Below, piece after piece: positions 1 to 9,718 of a stretch of DNA of 64,000 bases. Source of the DNA: Parelaphostrongylus tenuis (lineage: Eukaryota > Nematoda > Chromadorea > Rhabditida > Metastrongylidae); assembly GCA_019055375.1 (NCBI GenBank), contig JAHQIW010005077.1, positions 41,009-105,008 of the forward strand, read 5' to 3'. Both the position numbers and the translations under genes were made by a program. Positions within the stretch are counted from its first letter, which is position 1, and the number at the start of each line of letters is the position of its first letter. The notes beneath the pieces were generated by a model. It was not told the origin of the DNA. It did not search any database and was given only the letters and a program-made list of their open reading frames with translations.

Positions 1-95
1 AATCTAATAACAAGTTGCTTCAAGCACAAAAGTCTGCTAAAAAATGCATATCCTTCCTGCTTCATTAGACTGCTTTTATAAACCTCGCTCAAAAA

Positions 96-305
96 CAGTA
101 CTAATCTGATGAAGTGATTACATAGCTTTCGTGAAGAGCTTTTCTCAGAAAAGATTTAGAATAAGATATGATGCTCAGCGAATCGCTAGAGCGAGGAGGA
201 CCCATTGGGCTACCCTTGCACGCGATAGGGAAAATTGGAAGTGCTGCTGGTACCCGCTCGAGTGACTTGACGATCAACGGGACGACAGGTGATACAGGTG
301 ATAAT
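96..305 (+). mobile_element. RTE-type retrotransposon, 3' terminal fragment
   Basis: The + strand around 140-285 encodes YDAQRIARARRTHWATLARD followed by RENWK, ending in WYPLE and stops. This is the extreme C-terminal tail of the RTE-clade endonuclease/reverse-transcriptase polyprotein as it occurs in strongylid genomes. A related tail is in the RTE copy at 55320-57095 (motif MTHWATLHAIEKNG, opposite strand). After the coding end comes a short run of tgatacagg/tgataata units, the kind of 3' microsatellite-like tail RTE elements carry. Endonuclease and RT core are absent, so this is a 5'-truncated dead copy. It abuts the fold-back element starting near 303. Confidence 0.7.
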
Positions 306-800
306 AACATGTTTTGAGCCTTTCATGAGGTCTGGTATTCCACTTATAAAATACCATACAAGCGTCTGTTTCGCTTTTTCAGGCTCCTCGGTAGTACGAT
401 GCCTTTCGGCTCGGCCGATCTCTTGGAGGCGGGGTTACCTCTACTTGTAAAGGAATCGACGCCCAACAACAAATCAAGTTGAGTTACCTCACTTAGTTAG
501 TTAGTCAGTTAATCAATAACAGATCAAAAGCAGCCGAATGAAGTGGTGCTACTTATTTTACTGCCACGAGCTCGGCTGTTAGTCACTGCAATGTTGAGGG
601 ATTTCGGGATCACCTGACTTGCGGTGATTCGTTACTCAACGCCGATTCCTTTACAAGCAGGGTTATATCCACTGCAATAATCAGCTAAACGGAAAGCATT
701 GTACTACTGAGCAGCATAAAATGGCGAAACAGGTGCCTATCTAGTACTGTATAAATGCCAAACCATACCTCAGACCATAAGGCTCAAAACATGATAACAT
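303..800. repeat. Long fold-back (MITE-like) element, family F1
   Basis: The left arm begins near 309 with catgttttgagcctttcat and reads through a block ending aaaggaatcgacgcc near 470. The same text returns inverted between about 640 and 800, ending in ggctcaaaacatgataacatg. The arms are about 160 bp around a central spacer of about 170 bp. No transposase is present, so it would be non-autonomous. Related copies lie at 32610-33000, 48430-48705 and 52190-52345. It lies directly against the RTE tail. Confidence 0.75.
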
Positions 801-1566
801 GTAGTCGGATTATCCTTCCTGTAATTTCAGGTTGATAGACTGTGAGTCACCAATATGCTGCTATAATGAAATGATAAATTGAAATTTACAGAAGTAAGAC
901 ATTCTCTTCCCGAATTTTTTTAGAATTTTGGAATTATCCAAAATGCCACTGTCATGGGGAATCATGCATAGGCGCACACGTAGCTTTTCTTTACAATTTT
1001 GCCGTGGATAATGGCTGCGGTCTAAATACTATCATCGATATATTTTTGTGTTCAATGCACATTTTCCTCAGAGGTGCATTTTCTTAGATCACACTTCTTA
1101 CTCAGTGGTTTTTTCCCTCAAAATGTAATCTATTTGATGCTAGCAGAACCATAGTTTAGTAGCTTCTCTGCTAATGGAGTTATGGAAATATTTGACTATG
1201 TCGCAAATAGCCTAATCTTTCCAGGTTTCAAAAAGGGAGCAGCTCGCCGGAAAGCAGCTGTTCAAGAGAAATTTATCAAAGCAAGATCATCTTTAGATTA
1301 TCAAAAAAAACCATAGAGTACTGAAATATGATGTCACTCAAAGCCCTAATATTTTATTGAATTCTTGAAATTTGCGAGTCACAATCCATAGATGTCCTCT
1401 ACATTCCTGCGAACACTTTGTCAAGTTATTACCAAGATTATAAGCTTTGCTTGAAGCTTAATTGGAGTAAGAGCTAGTTGTTTACCTGAAATCAGTTTTT
1501 GTCCCGTAATATTGGAAAAGGACTCAGTATCCGACTCCTGTGTTTTATTATTACGTTGATATCAAG
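801..1566. other. Intergenic, no gene seen
   Basis: AT-rich sequence with no long frame, no exon-like block bounded by splice sites and no repeat that I could match elsewhere in the window. Exons 1-4 of the srx relic that begins at 1567 might have been expected here or further upstream, but I see no trace of them. Confidence 0.4.
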
Positions 1567-1830
1567 ATATCAATTCAAATGTCGGTCAACACAAAAGACG
1601 CCAAATGGAAATATGCATCCTCAAGCATGTAAGGCGTTCAAGTAATGGTGGAACCTGAGATCATCTGGATCTCTCAAATTCCCCATGTTTATCTCCAATC
1701 GTGTACCAAAATGTGCTATTTATTTGTTCGGAAAGGTCTATATACTATATTTGCCTGTAAAGAGTAGGCCGTTTTCTTCCACGAAACGTTAACAACTGGA
1801 ACATATCAAGCCTTAAATGGTGCTGCATAC
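1567..1830 (+). pseudogene. srx receptor relic, exons 5-6 only (copy 0)
   Basis: Two blocks match exons 5 and 6 of the srx copies at 6-13 kb and 32-42 kb. The first reads KRRQMEICILKH and ends at a good donor (gtaagg, 1629). It corresponds to KRQMEVRFFKQ and RRRHEMEVRFFKQ in copies A and B. The second (about 1697-1830) begins VYQNVLFI, as in copy B (VYQNVLLIYL), then meets a TAA and frameshifts where the intact copies read KNKWxVFF. The AG of its 3' splice site is also changed. Exons 1-4, 7 and 8 are not visible. I call it a decayed tandem duplicate with no expected protein. Confidence 0.7.
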
Positions 1831-1839
1831 TTCCAACAT

Positions 1840-2980
1840 AGTTTGCGAGAGAGCCTATCTAAGGACGTTTGTTTCAATTATTTGATATCCATTTCAGAGA
1901 AAAAAAATGAAATCATTAGGCCTGAAGTAATCGGAAAGAATGTATGAATGTTACGAGATATATACGGTGTTGATAGGACTGCTGTATCACTGAGTCTTTC
2001 AAGTCATTTTTACCTGTTCAAAGAGGCTTTATATATGCACAATTTTCTAAATGGTTTTGTGAGTGGGGGGGGGGGGGGGGGGGGAGAAAAGAAAGGAAGG
2101 GAAGGAGGAAAACGTACCCTACTGGTTGTGCGATCACTCTTTGGCAGTTAGAAATGAAAGCCTACAAAACGCCACATCCCATGCCCTCCTTTAGATGGCA
2201 GGTAGAAGTGTTCAATTGGTTCTATGACATTCAAAATGAGCATAGAAGTGAACTGAGTGCTGGAAGTGCTGCGATCCACACAGGAAATAATTAAGAACTG
2301 TGAGACGGACCAAGAAAAGCAAAGCGATAAAGTAAAAATGTTTGAATTCATTCCAAAACATAGAGCTTGTATTCATCTCGATATTAGACTACGAACAGTA
2401 GGAAAACAAAGCCTTCACGGTCTTCCTTTCATCTTAGAGACATAATTTTACATCACTTCAATGTTTGTTTGTGAATGATTCAAAGTGGCTTGTGGATCTT
2501 ATCTTTTACTGTCTTTGGGGCAAGTAACACAGTCCCTTGTATTACATGGATGGTCATATAAACGGTTTCGAACTGATTGATGACGCAGCGTTCTAGGGAA
2601 AATTTCACAATTCCTATAGAACTTTCTAGACCGCTGTTTGTAGGCATCCTCTAATAGCGGTGCTTACTTTTTTGTTAATGAAAGGTGGTTGAAAAGGCGC
2701 ATTTGTGTATCATATCTGATACACTTCGTCTCTAGGGGTTAAACACTCACTGATTTGATCTTTAGGGGTCTCTCAGTTACTATTGGAAACCAGTCGCACA
2801 GCCGTAAGCTCTCAAGACAAGCCTTCTTCTGCAAATTCTTGCTCTTTGTAAACTAAATCATTGTTTAGTTTAGTACTTGCAACCGTGGAGCAGTGGTTAC
2901 TTTGCTTGATTGGGCCTATTAACTGATAAAGCGAATTTATAGAATTTGCTGGAATGAAAGTGTCTTGCAATGATACCTTT
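1840..2980. other. Intergenic with a 20-nt poly-G run
   Basis: No convincing exon. A homopolymer of 20 G lies at 2065-2084, followed by purine-rich sequence. Short open frames on both strands around 2148-2445 overlap each other and have no splice or motif support. Confidence 0.5.
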
Positions 2981-2984
2981 ATTT

Positions 2985-3370
2985 CGAGTGTTTTATTATA
3001 ACCACGCTCAAATTTCAATATATCTCATAATTATTACTTGAGCCAACATATCATGTGGCTCTTGTACGTCTTGATAAACGTTTTTCGACCTCAGTCTCGC
3101 CAGTAACGGCAGAACCCGTCGTCTTTGGTCAATCGTCTTGGGGCGCTCACTACCCTATATTAAGGTAGGCGACCGCGAAAGATTTACAATGTAAGCCAAG
3201 TGAGAAGTTCACCGAACATAGAGTGTTGTACAGTCAAATGCTCCTCGGCTGGTATTTTTGAAACATTATACCTTTTGTTCGAGAGTTTTCTTGATACCAT
3301 GCTCAAATTTCAATATATCTCATGTCTATTATTTGAGCCAACATGTTATGTGGTCTGTTTTCGAAATGTT
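2985..3370. repeat. Fold-back/MITE element, family F2
   Basis: Carries the family-F2 signature: a segment with cgagtgttttat and gctcaaatttcaatat, then ttgagccaacat, a central part with tagagtgttgtaca, and then a second gctcaaatttcaatat and ttgagccaacat block near 3300-3355. The same blocks recur, in both orientations, at 18605-19420, 20615-21000, 40200-40345 and 61015-61385. There is no coding content. It resembles a non-autonomous DNA transposon with internal duplications. Confidence 0.65.
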
Positions 3371-3374
3371 ATAT

Positions 3375-4015
3375 GACACAGTGAAATACTTTCACATTCA
3401 ATATTTATATCAAAATATATGTCTACATATTAAGACAATTTACTGATTTCGTCGACTTTTATTGTTCCTATCCGTCCAGTTTTCACCTAATAACATAAGT
3501 ATAACTTGACAGCAAATGTGTGGGAGATTCAATTGAAATTGAATTAACGGTTATTTACTCTCTTTTACTAGAACATGATGAATGTTTTTCACTGAATTTT
3601 TCATAATTTATCGTTGTCAAATGTTATGAAGAAATTCCATTGCGATATGCTACAGCAAACAACTAACTCTGTTGAAAACATATGCAATTGCAAATCGCTT
3701 ACAAAACGCTCTCTAGCAGGTGGTTTTTCTTCAACAATATTAGATTGAATCAGTCTCTCACCACAGTTAATGTAGAAAGCCTCCTTTTTGCGATTCTACT
3801 AGATGCTGTGTTTCGAAGACCGTTATATTTCTTTCTGAATTTTTATTCCCAATGATCCATTTGAGACTAAAATCATTAATCGGTTTACCGAACTCTGCGT
3901 CATAAGCGACTGGTGTATTCTGGTCATTTTGTGTATCGTACTATTGTGTATACGTAGGCTTGACAGGCCAACTACTACACAGTGACCAAGACCTTTTTTA
4001 ATGCAAATTTGGCTA
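3375..4015. other. Intergenic, nothing recognised
   Basis: AT-rich, with short overlapping frames only. The small minus-strand frame at 3823-4050 has no family motif and runs into mariner-derived sequence. Confidence 0.4.
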
Positions 4016-4019
4016 TGGA

Positions 4020-4810
4020 ATGTGCTTAGGAGTTTCTTTGCGGCCCACAATCACTGAGCTCACTGTTGATGTTGTGAGTAGTCTCTGAAACTTTACGACC
4101 CTTTTTGAATTCGCGTTCTAGAGCCGCAAATACTTCTGCACCAACCGAGATGTTTTCCATAGTCTACAGTAAGTATGAATTAACGTCGATTCTCATATGT
4201 TATCCACCTACGTCACACGTCACAATCCTATCGAAGAATGGTTTGCAGTTGTTTCAAAACGACGTTTTTTTTTTGCTTATACCTAATGATGTAGAGGGAT
4301 GTGCAAAACTTTTGCGTCAGTGGGACTCGAATCCATATTTCACCCATCCGGGGGCGCGTGCTAGAACCGTTAAACTACCGGCGCATCTCTTGAAACGACG
4401 ATTTTTTTAAATTTTCGACTAGTTTATAAGGCACTCACTTATGAAGCTTCTTCACTTTTCCATTTTATCTATGGCGTGGCGAACAACCGTAGACTGGTCG
4501 ATGTTGAGTTCTTCTGCGACATCTCGTGACTTCTAAGAGCATAAGCATCGATGATTGCTCTCAATTGGTCGCTGTCAACTTTTCATAGCCGGCCACTCCA
4601 TCTCTCATTTAATACTCTCAATTTCTTCGGAAACTTTTTGATTACCACCGCTGCGCCTGCAAGGTCGTTAGCAGTTCATGGGCCAAATGCTCTGTTGATG
4701 TTGTGAGCAGTCTCCTGCAACTTTACGATCCATTTTGATTTCGCGTTCTAGAGCCACAAATACTTCTGCACCCACCCACATCTTTTCCATAGTCTACATA
4801 GAATATGAAA
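4020..4810 (-). mobile_element. Mariner transposase relics, N-terminal halves
   Basis: Read on -, the segment 4440-4745 shows HNINRAFGP, then DSDQLRAIIDAYALRS, then (after shifts) VAEELNIDQSTVVRH. These are the paired helix-turn-helix regions of a mariner-family transposase, scattered over three frames with stops. A second copy of the N-terminal 120 bp lies at 4040-4175 (THNIN after a shared ALERE block), so the locus holds one broken copy plus a duplicated 5' piece. The catalytic D,D34D domain is missing. A tRNA-like SINE fragment (4299-4392) interrupts the region. Confidence 0.7.
4299..4392 (-). repeat. tRNA-like SINE fragment, family B
   Basis: Read on -, it begins GCGCCGGTAGTTTAACGG, which fits a Pol III A box, and about 45 nt later has GATTCGAGTCC, which fits a B box. 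It ends CTGACGCA, able to pair with the GCGCCGG start through most of the stem. A sister copy at 16205-16282 shares this head and the adjacent gtacaaaa..tttgcgtca text. Homology beyond the tRNA-sized part argues for a dispersed tRNA-derived element rather than a working tRNA gene. Confidence 0.6.
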
Positions 4811-4814
4811 TAAA

Positions 4815-6085
4815 CAGCAAGTAAAGCGTTATTGGCAAGATAGCATGAAGCGGGAGGTGCACACTGACATAATGTATGGAGTAAACACATTTGTCTAAGA
4901 ATCTATTAAAATATCAAGCGGTAAATTTCAACAATGCATAAATTCCATTGCTTTGCAGAAGGAAAACAATATATCTTACGTAGACCTTAAAACCTTGTGA
5001 AATAATTGATGATGGGCGTCTGAATTAGGGTTCTTTCCTTCAGGTTTTTCTTCATTATGATTATGGCGTTACCACTTCATAATATAGGACTGTAAGTAAT
5101 TTACTTCACATCTGGCCATTAAAGCTGATCTGCTTACTTACAGTTATCCCCATTTAATGTTCAATAAAGCATTTATGGCACTCATAAGTAGTTGATGCTC
5201 TTGAAGGTTTCGCATTGTCTCAATGTGCTCGATAATACAATAAATAATGCTGAAACTCTTTTCATGACATTTTCCATGAGTCAAATGCGAATATTTTTCA
5301 GATTTCTATAGTTCTCTTTTGGAGAATGATGCAACACATAAGTGTCACGGCAGATATTTATTGCAACTCTCTTCGTTCATTTGCTGTTTCATTTACTATG
5401 TACTGAAAAATCTCGAACAGATCTCTTCAACTTCGAGAACAGCCAGGCCGGGCTGTTTTCGGGCGTTCTTTGATTGATTGTTGGAGAATGAGGGAAAGAT
5501 AGAGTGGGAGGGAGCGGAAGGGATATTGTAGGATCAGCCCACGTTGAGCATCACCTAACCGTTCGGCCACTGCTCCTAACTGGCATAAAAGTACAGCAAA
5601 ATTTTGGAAGATTCTAATGTAACAAGGATTTTTTTTTGTGCACTTATCTGTTTGATATCTAAGACAACCTTTTTTCTAGATACGATTGCGAGGTCAACTC
5701 TGTAATGATAATAATATTTAGCCTACATTATTTCTGATTTTTTTTTCGTATAGCTCACATTAGCCATATCCTCATCAACAATCGACTTGCAGGATCAGAA
5801 TTGACAAAGAACAAATGTACTGAAAGACATTTTTGGGTTACAGTTTAAAGGATATAGAAATGTCCTGGTACAGTCGACGCAAACTGAGTATTGGGTGATT
5901 TCGATGATGAATGTGCTAGTAAATGATCAATGATGAAATGATGTGTAAAGGTTCACAGAGTTTTGACACTCTTTCCTCTAAGAACTGTTTGTGAGCGCGT
6001 GACTAGTGCTTTATGTTTCGATTTCCGTTCTCTGTTCAGTCTTGATAAAGTGTTTTTGAATACGTACTATAAGAAAACCATCGTG
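4815..6085. other. Upstream region of srx copy A
   Basis: No coding exon seen. Near 5525-5580 the minus strand carries a tRNA-like stretch (GTGGCCGAACGGTTAGG, A-box-like), beside a short block (cttcgagaacagcc, 5430-5445) also found at 39788. A promoter for srx copy A should lie here, but no element stands out. Confidence 0.4.
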
Positions 6086-6086
6086 G

Positions 6087-6093
6087 TTCTCAG
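6087..6093 (+). promoter_or_regulatory. Putative trans-splice acceptor before srx copy A
   Basis: The sequence ttctcag ends three bases before the ATG at 6097. Copy B has ttttcag directly against its ATG at 32206. A nematode 3' splice site with no exon upstream, positioned at the start codon in both paralogues, is what spliced-leader trans-splicing predicts. An unseen 5' non-coding exon is the alternative. Confidence 0.5.
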
Positions 6094-6096
6094 ATA

Positions 6097-9000
6097 ATGA
6101 CTCTCTCAACCACGCCGGTGTATATTCACTCAGAGAACGTTTTGGTTGTCGGTGATTGTGGCCGTGGTGAGTCATGAGTTCTCCTTTTTATATCTATATG
6201 ATCCATGATTCGAGTCCATCGTCGACTGTAATTCGTTCCTGTTGTGGATCTTTACCTTCATTTCGATCGAATCGAGCCTTACAAATTGACGCGACTCATT
6301 GGCTCTGAGAAAGACGAAACGTGTCGGAATCCAAACAAGTAATTTTTATTAGCAACCTCATGCTACGGGCTTAATCAACAGAAAAATACGGCTGACTGAC
6401 CATGTGAAAGCTGAAGGAAAGCAGGTTGACAATATAGGAGAGCCAATGAATTTCGGAATAAACAAGTATGTGAAGCTATACGGCCCAGCTCCTTCTTACA
6501 TATTTATAGAAGCTGTGGAGGTAAATTGGTACACAGGACACCTGAGTCACTGGATTCAGATCGGAGCGCTTGGTTTGGTCTCAAACGGTATTGCTATAGT
6601 GGCGGTACGGTACAATCCGGCATTGAGGAGCTCATTCGGTCTGTTGTGCCTCTCACATAGCGTCGCTAATATGGGCGCTCTGCTCGTTTACGTCTTCTGG
6701 ATCACACCAATTACATTGCTGTAAATGTTCTTTGTTTCTAGAATTTTTGGATAATTAGTTGCAGTATATAAGGACATTCTCATCGTAATCCGCATTTTTA
6801 ATGGGAAGCGTTCCGCCGTTCTAATAAACCTTGAAATTCTATAAGGTGTCCAAAAGTGTATTAATTCGCTTTCAAGTGAAGCAACCTTTGAATAGAGCTT
6901 TGATGAAATTTATTCTATATTCTTCGGCTAGGAAAACCTTAATAACCAAATTTGCAGTCATGAATAAGATATTTGCAGTAGTAAGTGTGATATCATAGTA
7001 TACATTAGAAAATGATTCTTTTCTTACAATTACTTAAGAACTACATGAAGACTTGCTTGGGGCCTTTCAGCAATGTTGTAATCAAACTCTATAGAGTAAA
7101 GCGAAAATCCTTAGAAACTGTCAGCTTTCATTTAGGTGAGACCATTCCTCTAAAAAAAAAGTTTGAAGGTGAATAAATAATTTTACAGCAATCAAAAACA
7201 GGATTGCCCAAAGAGCAATGAATGACCGCAAGAAAGGTCCAAAAGTTTTCTTTGAAAATAAATGAAAGTCATAAAGATTTTAAGTATTGAATTAACAAGA
7301 AATCTCTATTTCATTGCTTTTATACCTCTGTTATAGTGCTGTAGCTAGTAGGCTGAGAAAATTCCCTAACACCTCTTGAAAATTCTGAATTCATACATAA
7401 ATTCAGGTAAAGACAACAATAATTATTCTTAAAACAAGACCATTATTACCCACAATCTTTTGCCAACGACAAGCTTCCAGATCTGTTCGTAATATCTTGG
7501 GTTTTGAACCAATGAAATCCCTTACATGCCTCTTCAACTTGATCATATGTCTTGAATCGGCGTCCACGCATGAAATATTCCATTGAGCGAAAAGTATCTG
7601 AAATGTTGGCTTGTAGTAATCCTCAATTCTCCTCAGTTCATCAAACTTTTTCTCAGTCTTCTTTGCGATGCGAGCCTTGGCATTGTCTTGCTGAAACAGC
7701 GCGTTCCTTTCGACGAATCAATGTCGAGTACTATCCTTGGAAGTATCGTATACGCGGTTCAGCTGCTTCCCTATGGAAATATTCCTGAGATATTCCCATG
7801 GATTTACAGTAATCGACTCTGTGTGAAACGAATACAAAATTTAAATTTCTGGCGGACATTAAGGAATTGTTCCTCAACCTAGTGTTCAGCCAACAACGCT
7901 AAGTGATATGCAAAGCCTAGAATCTCAGGCGTGAGTTGAACCCGCATTCTACGCTTACTTGAGACGAGCGCTGAGCAGGCATCTGGTAAGCCTGCAACGT
8001 GGGTTCAGCTCCTCCAATAGATCACAAGTTTTGCACGTCACGCGGCATTCTATGATGTATTGCAAGAAGAAATCTTCTATCTTTTAGTGGAAGCGAGTTA
8101 TCGACCGAATTGATTGGAAAACTATTCAGCATTGTGGTTATCATGCTCTGGCATGTCTGCATCTACTCACACCTAACCATAGCCATAAACAGAGTCATTG
8201 CTATCACGTTTCCTCTACAAGTTTACGGCTCGTTGACCTTGAGAAACACCTCACTCGTGATTTTGATCTGCTGGATCTTGAGCTTCTTTCACACAGTGCC
8301 GCATTTTTGGAGTGAGTTTTATTATTTATAGTTAATGAGATTGGTGGTGAGCACGAAGGTTCACAACGAGTGAAAGACAAACATATTGACCCTGTTTGCA
8401 CAATTCGTTCCAAATTAAACATAAGCACAAAGCGACTATTGCTCATGAACAACTTGAAAACAGGTTGAAGAAAAACCAACATTACTTTCTGTCGCAGTGA
8501 GCAAATCTGGGCGGTAGCCATGGAATCGGAAGGAAGGAGTAATTGATTAGACCATGGTCTAATCACAGCCTATCTTAGCCACAGAGGAAACCTTAAAGAG
8601 CTGCATAAAGCACTCTCTTTTTTTACGATAGAAGTGGCAGATTTTGTTCTTACACTGAGTGACTGAGTGCCTTTCGCAAGAATCAAGATGAGTAAATGCA
8701 ACGAACTTCTATCCCGAACGGCGTTGCATCACAATTAATATTCTTCAATCATGGAAAAGCCGCGGGTCAATTTTGCACATATGTTTGTACAAATTCTTAA
8801 TAAGTTCTTGTCCGCCCTTTGTATCAGGCCGCTTTCAGGTGAGAGTTGTTTCTTGTACTTTGATACGATTGAGTGGACGTGGACGTTTTCCGGTACTAGA
8901 TGCGGTTACCTTCTTTCTGCTATCAACTTCTACGCTGCTATAGCTTCCCTCATTCTAATTTTCGTATTCGACAGCGTCACGTTAATCTGGTTGAGATTGA

Positions 9001-9310
9001 GACATAAGGTTAGTGGTTAATAAGTTGATTTGACTATTTGATTGAAATGTCATTGGGTGATTTGTCAAACGACTCGAGTAGGCAGCACCAAAATAGTAAA
9101 GACCACACTATATTGTGCATTTGACACTCCCAGATTTAGTTCCTAGCAGCTCTTCAAATTTGATTCTCGTCAATGCGAATTGCATGTCCGATTTGCCTTA
9201 GTTTATCCTCTGGAATGGTCGTCGACTTTTTATCGTTGACATAGGTCCCATTCCTCTCATCTCTTCACTTGCGCCATATGAAATGCTTCTATTACCGTCA
9301 TTTAGATTTG

Positions 9311-9341
<31 letters not shown>

Positions 9342-9684
9342 GCATACTTGATGAAAGCGCATGTGGCGCAGTGGTTAGAGGTGCTCTGCGTCGCACACGA
9401 GGTCAATGGTTCGATCTCGCGCTCATGGCTCACCAAACCATTCATCCATCCGGGGTCAGTAAATTGGTATCAGACAGGTCTCAGACTTGTCTGGGAGGAT
9501 AAGCAGCACTGACTCGGTTCAGCGGGAGGCCACCGCGAGTTATTGTAAAGGCCAGATATGCATTCAATCACCTCAAACGAAGTTAAAAATTGAAGTCGAA
9601 TGCATGGCGCATCCCTCAGGGATTGATCAACGCCGAGAGCTTTATCCTTTTTAACCTTTATGCATACTTGATATATATATATAT

Positions 9685-9718
<34 letters not shown>

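Noticed and set aside
6404..6724. 106-codon + frame as a complete gene start
   Set aside because: The conserved part begins at 6560 after ttcag, as in copy B; upstream codons have no counterpart, although an extended exon is kept as an alternative for restoring frame.
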